In this document: piece after piece, positions 1 through 9,160 of the stretch | Layout of the letters: each line of letters begins with the position of its first letter | How positions within the stretch are numbered: the stretch's first letter is position 1 | Origin: Glandiceps talaboti | Lineage: Eukaryota > Hemichordata > Enteropneusta > Spengelidae | Assembly: GCF_964340395.1 (NCBI RefSeq) | Contig: NC_135556.1 | Location: 17,263,642 to 17,327,641, forward strand | Reading direction: 5' to 3' | DNA length: 64,000 nucleotides | Notes under the pieces: model-generated | The model's database searches: none | What the model was told of the DNA's origin: nothing | What the model saw: only the letters and a program-made list of their open reading frames with translations | Translations under genes and position numbers: made by a program

Positions 1-285
1 CTGTGTATACATTATATGTGTGTTTGTGTGTATACCCATGTGAATATGTGTATGGGTTTGTGGATGTGCATACATATTTGTACATTGTATATATATTGGT
101 CTTGATATTTGCGAGAATTTCTGCTTTCATTGTATTCACATTCACATTCACATTCACATTCACATTCACATTCACATTCATATGACATTCACATTCACAT
201 TCAGATTTATGTACAAGTTTGAATTCACATTGTTACTCATTTGCTACCAAGTCAGCCTTACTCATATTACAATTTTATATTTCAG
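1..285 (+). other. atrx: ATRX intron (3' part, upstream of first visible exon)
   Basis: This is the downstream end of an intron of the ATRX gene, whose upstream exons lie outside the window. It begins with GT-rich low-complexity sequence and contains a (TTCACA)n microsatellite. It ends in a pyrimidine-rich acceptor with AG at 284-285. The short open frames here are simple-repeat translations. Confidence 0.75.
131..181. repeat. (TTCACA)n microsatellite
   Basis: Eight to nine near-perfect hexamer units TTCACA, continuing as interrupted copies to about 205. The array lies in an ATRX intron about 100 bp upstream of the acceptor. Confidence 0.9.
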
Positions 286-463
286 AGGAAGACTATTTCT
301 GATATCTACAAAGGCTGGTTCATTAGGTATAAACTTGGTTGCCGCTAATCGTGTGATCATCTTTGATGCCTCATGGAATCCAACCCATGATGTCCAGTCT
401 ATTTTCCGAGTGTACAGATTTGGACAAACCAAAGCTTGTTATGTCTACAGATTCCTTGCACAG
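286..463 (+). CDS. atrx: ATRX exon: end of the helicase C-terminal lobe
   Basis: ATRX is an ATP-dependent SNF2-family remodeller that, with DAXX, deposits histone H3.3 at heterochromatin and telomeres in the nucleus. This exon encodes 59 residues of the second RecA-like lobe. Motif V is visible as [17 protein letters not shown] followed by IIFDASWNP. The motif VI region reads [13 protein letters not shown], with the arginines and the RFGQ typical of ATRX rather than the RIGQ of most SNF2 proteins. The exon opens after a TTCAG acceptor; its first base completes a codon begun upstream. It ends at CAG before donor GTAAAT, phase 0. The 5' part of the gene, including the ADD domain, lies outside the window. 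Identity is certain from the motif order and the following exons. Confidence 0.95.
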
Positions 464-1319
464 GTAAATTGAACATGATAAACTTTGTGTATGGCACATG
501 TTGCTGTGCCCCCCCCCCCCTCCCCCCTCCACCTTTCCTTGCATAGGTAAATTGAACACGATAGCTGACAGACTTTGTACATGATACTATCTCTCCCCCC
601 CCCCCCCCCCCCCCCCCCCCAGTAAAAACTAAACAAAAAACAAAACAATCTGAAAACAGGATCCAAATGGACTACAGCAGTACAATGCATGTATATTCTT
701 TGTGACTACAGTTGCATTGGCAGATACCACAGTACTTGCTTATTAATGAACCCAAAGTGCAAGAATAAACTGAACAACTTCATGATAAAATGGTGAAAGC
801 TGAGTACTAGAAGTTGGAATGTCTTGGGTTCTAATTCTACTGTCGTCATGGGGCATTTCCTTTGACCTGTCAAAAATACAAAATTGGTGTATATCAGCCT
901 TATTGTACCTATTCCCTTCCAAGTCTAAATAACTGCAGGTGTATAGTAAACACAAGACAAAATGAAAAGTGGATGCTGTCAACAAAACTGAACTCAGGTT
1001 TCAAAAACTCTGACTGGTTTTAACACTTATGAGGACAGGAATATACTTATAAACAAAAATGTCCTCATTCCGAGAAAAAAGTTGAAAATAAATGGCGTTT
1101 CACCCGTCAAATACCTTGTACTACTGAAATTGAGAGGGAGAATATATATATTGAGATATTTACCTAGATACAACCAGTCCACACTTGTAAACTCTTGCAG
1201 AAAGTGTTTTTTTTTTGTTGAATTTGTATTTTGAATATTCCAAATAATTTGGATATGAGTACCAGTATTTTTGTGCTAATGTCATGTGATTTCAAGTACA
1301 ATTTTGATTTCATTCACAG
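464..1319 (+). other. atrx: ATRX intron with duplicated donor and poly-C tracts
   Basis: Intron of 856 bp between phase-0 junctions. The first 100 bp repeat the exon end and donor (454-478 against 537-562). Poly-C runs lie at 509-528 and 595-620. The remainder is AT-rich with no recognisable element. The acceptor is TTCACAG at 1313-1319. Confidence 0.85.
595..620. repeat. Poly-C tract (C26)
   Basis: Twenty-six uninterrupted C residues, so a G26 run on the other strand, with a shorter C12-T-C6 run at 509-527. Such tracts can form G-quadruplexes and are prone to length change and sequencing error. Confidence 0.9.
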
Positions 1320-1352
1320 GGTACAATGGAAGAAAAGATATATGAACGCCAG
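1320..1352 (+). CDS. atrx: ATRX 33-nt microexon
   Basis: Eleven codons reading GTMEEKIYERQ, the conserved stretch directly after the ATRX helicase lobe (human counterpart GTMEDKIYDRQ). It is framed by acceptor TTCACAG and donor GTATGT. Both junctions are phase 0, so skipping would remove 11 residues without a frameshift. It is too short to be found as an open frame on its own. Placement is secure because it joins the helicase exon to the next exon in the expected order. Confidence 0.93.
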
Positions 1353-1785
1353 GTATGTATTTTGTCTGTCTGTCTTAGCTTACAAAAACCTTTCAAGTAA
1401 GTATTAGAATAGTCTGACTTTCTTTTCCTTGTCATGGTTGCCATCAGGAAAATGTATCTTGAAAATTAAGAAGAATGATTTAGAGAAAAAGACATGAATG
1501 TTATGTAAAGTTGAACCAGTTTGTGAAATCATTTTTTATTGACCTTGACCTAGACTTTCAATGTCATATGTTATTTTTGCACTAATGTCCTATATACACT
1601 GTAAGATAAACAATTTAAAGTTTAGTAAAAGTGCTCGATGTTGTGTTCTTTTGTTTTCACCATGACTAAGACTTGGAAAAAAGTCAGTAGATATGGTGTT
1701 TGGATTTTGCCTACAGACTTATTTCAAATTGATAAAAGATGTATATGTTAAAAAGTGAAAACAAAAGTGGCATCCTTGTGCTGTT

Positions 1786-1812
1786 AGGTCATAGGTCATA
1801 GGTCATAGGTCA
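1786..1812 (+). promoter_or_regulatory. Four AGGTCA hexamers with 1-bp spacing (DR1-like)
   Basis: AGGTCA occurs four times, each copy separated by a single T, giving three overlapping DR1 arrangements. DR1 is the classical binding site layout for RXR, HNF4 and PPAR-type nuclear receptors. The run may equally be a chance 7-bp microsatellite; binding is inferred, not shown. Confidence 0.4.
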
Positions 1813-1819
1813 TAGATTG

Positions 1820-2410
1820 TCAGTGGCTGAGTGGTTAAATTACTTGCCTCTTACCACAGTGGTTGGGGTATAATTTGAGTTTGATTAAATTTGCCAAGTT
1901 GTAAGTAAATCACTCAAGTTTAATCGACCTAACAATAATCCATGAGGGGGACGGCCCCTTCAGACATCTTGGGAGACAGGAACTTCTATGCGTAAAGAAC
2001 TATCGCTTACCCTGTGAGGAGAACTATCACTGAACCCATGAGGGGCATCCTTCACTAGAATTCTTGGGAGACGAGCACTTCTATGAGGGGCAGGCAGCCC
2101 TCACTGGAATTCTTAGAAGACAAGCACTTGTATGCATAAAGAACTATCACTTACCCTGTGAGGAATACTACCACTGAACCCATGAGAGGGTGAGGGGACA
2201 GCCTTCACTAGAATTCTTGGGAGGCAAGCACTTCTATGAGGGGTAGCCCTAGATGGAATTCTTAGGTGACAAACACTTGTATGCTTAGAGAACTATCACA
2301 GATGCCATGAGGGGTGGCCCTCACTGGAATTCTTAGGAGACGACCAATTCTATGCTTAAAAACTATCACTGTGCTGTTAGTGACTGGAATTCTTCAGGGA
2401 CTTGATGCCA
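1820..2410 (+). repeat. tRNA-derived SINE with tandemly amplified tail
   Basis: The head resembles a tRNA promoter: an A box TGGCTGAGTGG at 1824-1834 and a degenerate B box near 1861. A second copy with a better B box lies at 41355-41640, sharing the segment GTTTGATTAAATTT and the tail block around CATGAGGGG. Here the tail is expanded into degenerate tandem blocks, each with GAATTCTTGGGAGAC-like and CATGAGGGG-like parts, between 1940 and 2400. No open reading frame is present. Confidence 0.6.
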
Positions 2411-2490
2411 AACAGAAAGAACTATCCAGCCTGAATTGAAGTGTATTGACAGTGATTATAGTGAGTATATGTGTGTCTTTCTCATTTTAG

Positions 2491-2637
2491 GTTACCAAAC
2501 AGTCACTTGCACAGAGAGTTATTGATGAACATCAAATTGGTAGACATTTTACATCAGCAGATCTCTCAGAGTTGTACCACTTTACTCCAGATATATATGA
2601 CCCAGAGGCAGAACAGCCAACACCAATGTTGCCAAAG
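2491..2637 (+). CDS. atrx: ATRX exon: post-helicase conserved segment
   Basis: Forty-nine codons beginning VTKQSLAQRVIDEHQIGRHF and ending PTPMLPK. This matches the ATRX-specific region after the helicase core, including the HFT...LSELYHF motif (human HFTMNELTELYTF) and the TPMLPK signature. The acceptor is CTCATTTTAG and the donor is GTAAGG; both junctions are phase 0. The segment lies in the C-terminal extension that packs against the motor and is diagnostic of ATRX rather than RAD54L2/ARIP4. Confidence 0.95.
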
Positions 2638-3221
<584 letters not shown>

Positions 3222-3536
3222 GACTTCATATTAGCTGAACTGCTGAAAACACAGAAGGAATACATCCTGAAATTCCATGAGCATGACTCATTGTTGGAGA
3301 ATATAGTATCAGAGGAACTGTCCGAGGAAGACCGCAAAGCTGCTTGGGCAGAGTATGAAGCTGAAAAAGCAGGCCGTTCCACTCGCCCTCCAACTGTAAC
3401 ACTCAATCCAGAGTTTGCTCATTTGGTCATGCAACAACAACAACAACAGTATCTGCAGCAACAACAACAACAACAACAACAGCAGCGACAAGAGCAGAGT
3501 CAGATATTTCAACAGCTTCAGTTTCAGCATTTACAG
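3222..3536 (+). CDS. atrx: ATRX exon: acidic segment and poly-glutamine stretch
   Basis: One hundred and five codons. The first half is the conserved ATRX tail: DFILAELLKTQKEYILKFHE, then HDSLLENIVSEELSEEDRKA and AAWAEYEAEKAG. The second half is glutamine-rich, with Q runs of six and ten separated by YL and ending IFQQLQFQHLQ. The Q runs are encoded mostly by CAA with some CAG, a coding trinucleotide repeat at 3431-3485. Human ATRX also has a Q-rich stretch near its C-terminus, but the order and length differ. The acceptor is CTTTTAAG and the donor GTATGG; both junctions are phase 0. Confidence 0.95.
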
Positions 3537-4613
3537 GTATGGTATGGTATTTGAAGACGAGCAGTGTGCCCTCTAGTGATAGCCAAATTTTGTTGTTGTG
3601 AGTCAAAATGGGATTTCTTTAAGTCACCACATAGTAAGAGATAGGGGAACACCAAATTTTGGTGTGTTACTAGAAATTGTGTGTGTCAGTGGTGCGTCAG
3701 ATTGGTGTAGAGGGCACACTGAAGACGTGACATTTTACTGCATCGATGTGTATTTTGTCAAGGGCAGATTTGCCGGATGTAGTTTCAGTACTATTTGCCA
3801 TTCTCTATCAATGTTCGAGGGTGTTGTTTAGCTATTGTATGTTGCATTGTATTCAGGCATACCAGAATTCGGTGACATGAAGTTTTGGTGCATATTGTCG
3901 CAAGCTGGATTGTGTTTTGGTATGGATCATACAAGGATAATTTACTGTTGATTCAATCTAGCCTTGAAGGAAAATGTTTACATAGATGTTGATGGATTAC
4001 CAGTATTGGTTTGAAAGTTAATCTCCAAGTTTACTTCACTTGTGGAAGTGTACAGTAAATTACTTGAAGATTTTACAATCTTATCACAGGTGGATACTGA
4101 TCAGTGGTCTATGCATTTGCCTGAATGAATAGACAACTTTATACTAGGAGTTTTCTGCTATCCTAATCAATTTGAATGAGTCCTTTTTAAATACCTGCAC
4201 ATTATATCTATGAAAGAATGCATATGTTTTAAGTAGAATTACACTATCATAGCAGCGATATCATTCAAAAAATACATGGGACTAGTATTTGAAGACAAGG
4301 GAACTACTAAGCGTGTGCACTCTGGTGTTTATGGCTGATATTATTTCTAAGTTTTAATGTAACTTCAGCAATGTCTGTCACTCTTGTAGCAAATGTACAG
4401 ACAAAGTTGGAAACCAATGCTAGTAATCTAACAATATCTATGTAAACATTTTCATTCTAGGCTAGATTAAATCAACTAACTGTGAATGTTAGATAGAATT
4501 GCTGCCACTACTCTCACAGCCTGATAACATAATAGAACCTTGACAAGTATTGCAATTTAGAATATGAAACTCAATATTGAATCTGATGTTATCTGCACTT
4601 GTGTTGTTTTCAG
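3537..4613 (+). other. atrx: ATRX intron with hAT-like MITE
   Basis: Intron of 1,077 bp. A 160-bp MITE sits 25 bp after the donor. The sequence from 3730 to 4600 is AT-rich with no recognisable element. The acceptor is TTGTTTTCAG. Confidence 0.85.
3562..3721 (+). mobile_element. hAT-like MITE, copy 1
   Basis: A 160-bp non-coding element with perfect 14-bp terminal inverted repeats, CAGTGTGCCCTCTA and its complement. It is flanked by an 8-bp near-duplicate, AAGACGAG left and AAGACGTG right (7 of 8). Eight-bp target duplications and CAG-type ends are typical of hAT transposons. A second copy in inverted orientation lies at 12885-13067 and a diverged one at 34870-35031. Confidence 0.8.
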
Positions 4614-4712
4614 CGGTTACTCAGCAATGGTGCTAACTTGTTGAATAGTGGAGAGAGGATACTGCAAGGAAATCAGCCATCTAGTACACCAGGATTCATG
4701 CAGCAATATCTG
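4614..4712 (+). CDS. atrx: ATRX exon: C-terminal tail
   Basis: Thirty-three codons, RLLSNGANLLNSGERILQGN then QPSSTPGFMQQYL. It is polar and probably disordered, continuing the Q-rich tail of the previous exon. The acceptor is TTTTCAG and the donor GTAACC, phase 0 on both sides. Sequence similarity to human ATRX is weak here; the assignment rests on phase, splice sites and position between two ATRX exons. Confidence 0.8.
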
Positions 4713-5196
4713 GTAACCACCTGTCATTTTTCATCAGACCTTCTGACATGGCATGACACATTACTTCATTTGAAAACAAAATAAGGAGAAATACTTAAGC
4801 TGGCTAGAGAAATGATTTTTCGAAAGGGGCTTCTGTATGCAATTAACTTGACCCCAAATTTCTGATCTAACAGCTGCTTCCAAACAGCGCCCCCAGTGTC
4901 ATAATTACACAATCTGTTGTCTTTCTGATAAGTGTAATAAGCAGTTGCTGGATTTTTTTGATAGAAATTCCCAAAAATGAATTTAAGTCTATGGCCAAGA
5001 TAAATAACATTTTGTCTTTCTGATACTTGGAAAGTGTCATTTTCAAGTACTACATGAAACACGGGTTTTCATCGAAAATCTTGAATGATTTTATTAAAAT
5101 TAGCCAGGTTTCCAGATAACTTAAAAGTAATGGTTTTATGTTGCCATTGACTGACATTCTCCATTGATATTCTTATCTGCTGTTTTTAATTTCAAG
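4713..5196 (+). other. atrx: ATRX last intron
   Basis: Intron of 484 bp with no recognisable repeat or element. It ends in the pyrimidine-rich acceptor TTTTTAATTTCAAG. Confidence 0.8.
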
Positions 5197-5478
5197 CGTG
5201 ACGAGCATTTGCGGAGACTTCAGCAAGCCCAGGCTCAGGCCCACGCAGGATTTGTCTCTGTCGGCCAACGGCCAACCTTCTCAGGGGCTATGGGTGTGGG
5301 CCAACCGTCATCATTTGGATCTGCAGTGCCTCGAACTGGAATGAATACCATACCATCAGTTACTGTGAGGGAAATACTGTCGTCGTGGAGGTCACCGACC
5401 CAACCTGGCACCTCGGACTCGGGCAGTGGCGCCCAACCTCAAACGAAAAAAATTCAAGATGGTGGCTTGATAGAATAA
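5197..5478 (+). CDS. atrx: ATRX terminal coding exon
   Basis: Ninety-three codons and a TAA stop at 5476-5478. It starts RDEHLRRLQQAQAQAHAGFV and continues with a Gly/Ser/Pro-rich low-complexity tail ending KKIQDGGLIE. The charged, helix-prone start followed by a disordered end resembles the end of vertebrate ATRX only in general character. Together the six exons give 350 residues of ATRX C-terminus with an unbroken frame. The exon is entered in phase 0 from the preceding one. Confidence 0.85.
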   Translation, partial: RDEHLRRLQQAQAQAHAGFVSVGQRPTFSGAMGVGQPSSFGSAVPRTGMNTIPSVTVREILSSWRSPTQPGTSDSGSGAQPQTKKIQDGGLIE

Positions 5479-7117
5479 TGAAATGAAGTGAAGGACAGAT
5501 CTTTTTGAAAAAATACTAGCCATTGATAATTATTTATTGGTGCAAGTTTCATGTATATCAATATTATAGATGATAGATTCTATTTATCTGTATATCATCA
5601 TCATCTTGGAGATCACACAATTTCAATTTTAATATCCTTGAATGTACCCTTGTAAAATTTGTAGAATTTGGAACTCTTTCACAGTACCAGATGTTAAGAA
5701 GACAGGACACTTATTTGTTGTAAAGCCTTCTGTTCTGTTTTTAGGCAGTGTGCTTATTTTCAGGTTTGATTTGAAAACCTTTTAGCAGTTTTCACCCTGC
5801 ACATAGATATTCATAGATCACAACCAAAATATACAAACTATTAGCTAACAAGCAGAACTAAACAAAGAATTTCTTTTTATAGTAGAGATGACGTCAGCTC
5901 TGTCTCACAAAACAAAAAATAAATGATGTAGCACTTGACACGATGACTATCTAAGTTTGGGCCACAAATATAGAAGAATTCTGTTTACCTGCCAATAGTA
6001 ATAATTTTGCCTTTTTTTATGTTTAATTAGACATGGTGCATGTCACGATTATTGAATTATTGTCTTGGCAAAATTTGCATTAAATGATACAAAATGAAGA
6101 GAATTTAAGATAGAATTCATGTTTGTTTCTGTTGTCGAAAACCTGAAGAGCGCCCTCACTGGTCAAACTGGAAGAGCACCCTCACTGGTAAAATTTGTGC
6201 ATTTTCTTAGCCAAGATGTGTGTAAACATTTCATGTGTGCTGTCCAATTGTTGCACTGCATCAGGCATTCTTTGTACATGTAAATTATTCGGTAGGTCAA
6301 AGAGATTTGTAAGTGACGTGCTATTACTATTACTGCAACTTTGTTTGGATCAAAAACAGGGTAATTTTTGTAGCTGTGTAATGCATAGTTGTTGCCATCA
6401 TTGTAAGTATACAGCTTATACCCAATAGTATCTTCTGCTAAAGTAGAGTATGTGAAATATAGTGGGTCTTTTAGCATTCTATCATATATACACCTGTGTA
6501 TGAACATAAAACCAGTGGAAGGTATTTGATAAATAGTTCACAAATACTTCTAACTTCTGTGTATTTATTGTAACATCCAAGCACTTGACATTATAATATA
6601 TATTGATATCGTGACATGATATTTATCAGTTGTCAGACTGTTTTGCAGCAAATGCTTGCTTTTCTTGGTTTACATTGCTGGATGTGCCAGTAACAGATAA
6701 GTTGATATGTTTGATAATAATGCTAAATCTATATTAATGACATTGACATCAAATGTGTTGCTATACACCGGTTATGTTATTGTGTGGCAGGTACTAAATT
6801 TTTCAGTGGTTACTTAACTTTTATCTATTTAAAATCACTGTTGTCATCAGATTTGTGATTTTTAACTTTTGCTTTGTTTCACTGACATATATCGACACTT
6901 TTCACAAAGTCATGAATTGTTTGTAGCATTGAGTTTGTGTGAATCGATGAGTCACACTTTTCTTCAGAGTTGAAGGTAATGGTTTTGTTGAAAAGTGAAG
7001 AAAAAAAAATGAATTGCTGGATGTTTAAGACTTGTTAAATGTTAACAACAGCCCACCAGATTTTTATAGTTCTCTTTGTAGTGTGTGTATGCATACAATG
7101 AAGTCAAAAACAGAATG

Positions 7118-7320
7118 CATGTGTGGTTGTTATAATGTACCCCTACCTACAGCAATTGCAATCAGCGTGTTACTGTTTGATAATTGGGTCAAAACAGGGT
7201 ATGTATGATTGCTAAGATGTAACTGTGCCTACAGCAATTACAGTGAATGTGTCAGTCTGATGATATAACCCTACCTATAGCAGTTGAAATCAATGTGTGG
7301 TTGTTTGGTGATTCTAGATT
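7118..7320 (+). repeat. Degenerate tandem repeat
   Basis: Three diverged copies of a block containing CTACCTACAGCAATTGCAAT-like sequence followed by GTGTTACTGTTTGATAAT-like sequence. They lie just upstream of the better conserved 70-bp array. A similar short segment occurs near 34570. Confidence 0.45.
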
Positions 7321-7372
7321 TTTCAGAAGAACCACATTCAGCTTTAGTACAATCAATACCTAATCAAAAATC

Positions 7373-7745
7373 AATACATACCTTGGGATAGTCAATTGCT
7401 GTGTTACAGTGATGTAGTTCAATGTATGACATCAGCTGTATGTACACATACCTTAGGATTGTCAATTGCTGTATTACAGTGATGTAGTCCAATCTCTGAC
7501 ATCAGCTGTATGTACACATAGCTTTGGATAGTCAATTGCTGTATTACAGTGATGTAGTCCAATGTATGACATCAGCTGTATGTACACATACCTTAGGATA
7601 GTCAATTACTGTATTACAGTGAAGTAGTCCAATGTATGACATCAGCTGTATGTACACATACCTTAGGATAGTCAATTGCTGTATTACAGTGAAGTAGTCC
7701 AATCTCTGACATCAGCTGTATGTACACATAGCTTAGAATAGTCAG
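7373..7745 (+). repeat. 70-bp tandem repeat, about 5.3 copies
   Basis: The marker TGTACACATA recurs at 7441, 7511, 7581, 7651 and 7721, exactly 70 bp apart. Units differ by a few substitutions (for example AATGTATGAC or AATCTCTGAC). The array lies in the presumed ATRX 3' UTR. Confidence 0.95.
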
Positions 7746-8180
7746 ACCATATTATTTAACCCATTCTTTCAGTACATATTCCTAGAACCTGTATTAGCTT
7801 CTCATAATATGTATTGTAGGGAACAATGAATTGGTGCTTTTGACAAGCTACAGCATTCTGAAGTGCAGTGTAATCTTTAACATTACACTGTTATCTGAGG
7901 GAAGACTTTGTGAATGTAATAGTAAATGATGACCATTACTTTCTGTACTGGGTTGTAAACCATAACATCTTGTAGAGGATGTTGACTTTTACTTTCTGTA
8001 CTAGGTTCAATGTTCACTTAGCTTAGGTTGAAGGCCTTGAAAAGGTATCTGTGTTATGTCAAAAAGAATTCTTCGGTGTTACAGTATAAAGTCAATGATT
8101 GCATTTGAAGACAACGTGTACGTAGATGGCCACATTCATTTAGTCTCTAAGTAAATATGTCAATTTTGTGTTGTAAAATT

Positions 8181-8186
8181 AATAAA
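8181..8186 (+). terminator. atrx: Polyadenylation signal AATAAA
   Basis: Canonical AATAAA about 2.7 kb after the ATRX stop, followed within 55 bp by a GT-rich stretch starting at 8234 that could serve as the downstream element. It is the best candidate for the main 3' end. The alternative signal is at 5918. Confidence 0.5.
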
Positions 8187-8233
8187 GGTATTATATCATT
8201 AATATCCTGGCTGACCACAGGTTGGAATTCATT

Positions 8234-8236
8234 GGT

Positions 8237-8299
<63 letters not shown>
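8234..8299. repeat. (GT)n microsatellite
   Basis: About 30 GT units with one GA interruption near the start, just downstream of the candidate ATRX polyadenylation signal. Confidence 0.95.
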
Positions 8300-8300
<1 letters not shown>

Positions 8301-8784
8301 CAGATGTAACTCAGTTGACATGCAGATGAGATTGTTTAATAAGGGAAACAAAAAAAAAAGCTTAAAGAAAAAGATATAATGATGTTTTGAGAGAGAGAGA
8401 GAGTGTGTGTACTTTTATTGGGTGAGAAAAACAAATGTGATTTACTTTTTGCGTGAATATATGATACATGTAACTGTCAGCTGACATGCAGATGAGAATG
8501 TTTTAAGTAAAGGGAAACCAAAGAAATGAAAAGCACAAAAAGATATAAAAATACACTTTTCTTTCTTTCGATTGCCACCATTAGGTAAAAGAACTGTTGG
8601 ACACATTTTTCAACAGAAGACAATTTTGGGGCTCCCAATTCTGTTTGTTTATTTTGACAACATAAAGGTGAAGAGGAAGACGACAGATTTCATTAATAAG
8701 CTTAACTATAACAAACCGATTTTCAGGTTGACTCGAAAAAAGAAAGCTAACGGATGTGTTTTGCCACAGATTCAGGTTTTTGGA

Positions 8785-9160
8785 GTTATGATCGGTGATT
8801 GGTTCATGGCCTGCTTGGAATCTGCAGGTTAAAGGTTTGAGCCCCATTAGTGCATCACTGCATGCTGTTTGTTTCTGTGTAGCCTTTGGCAAGTCCATAG
8901 GCAAGATTTGACTGTGCATTGGTCAACCCTGCTGTATAATTGGGGACCTGGTAGGATAAAGGTTGCAATATGAATGTTTTATTCCTATGCGTTTATAAAG
9001 ACTGCAATGGATTATATGTGCCCCCAGGGAGTTGAAGTATAAAGGCCGTTGTGCAACCATAGGTCTGTGCCAGGTGTAATTATTGTCAAGTGTTTTGAGC
9101 ACAGAGTGGGAAAGCACTACATGAAAAACAATATTATTATTAATATCATATTATTACTTC
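8785..9160 (+). repeat. SINE with conserved-core-like segment and (ATT)n tail
   Basis: The order of parts fits a tRNA-derived SINE: an A-box-like start near 8800, a B-box-like GGTTTGAGCCCC at 8834-8845, and a central segment at 8932-8962 containing TGTATAATTGGGGACCTGG. It continues with a segment containing AAGTGTTTTGAGCACAGAG near 9088 and ends in an ATT-rich tail at 9131-9157. From general knowledge, the central segment resembles the deeply conserved domains shared by many invertebrate SINEs; I cannot assign the family. It overlaps the end of a spurious 86-codon frame at 8572-8832. Confidence 0.6.

Larger units (their letters stand above)
1353..2490 (+). other. atrx: ATRX intron carrying DR1 hexamers and a SINE
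   Basis: Intron of 1,138 bp. The first 430 bp hold nothing recognisable. Four AGGTCA hexamers follow at 1786-1812, then a tRNA-derived SINE with an amplified tail from about 1820 to 2410. It ends in the pyrimidine-rich acceptor CTCATTTTAG. Confidence 0.85.
5479..8200 (+). other. atrx: Probable ATRX 3' UTR
   Basis: AT-rich sequence without coding potential from the stop codon to the canonical AATAAA at 8181-8186. An earlier AATAAA at 5918-5923 could give a short alternative 3' end. The region includes degenerate repeats at 7118-7320 and a 70-bp tandem array. The UTR extent is inferred; transcript data would settle which signal is used. Confidence 0.5.

Noticed and set aside
1820-1900. Possible functional tRNA gene
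   Set aside because: A-box match is good, but the B box is degenerate, no acceptor stem closes, and a second copy with the same tail shows it is a SINE.
7373-7745. CRISPR-like array of 70-bp spaced repeats
   Set aside because: The repeats are contiguous tandem units without unique spacers, in a eukaryotic genome.
8572-8832. 86-codon frame on the + strand downstream of ATRX
   Set aside because: No recognisable homology, the opposite strand is equally open, and its end lies inside a SINE.
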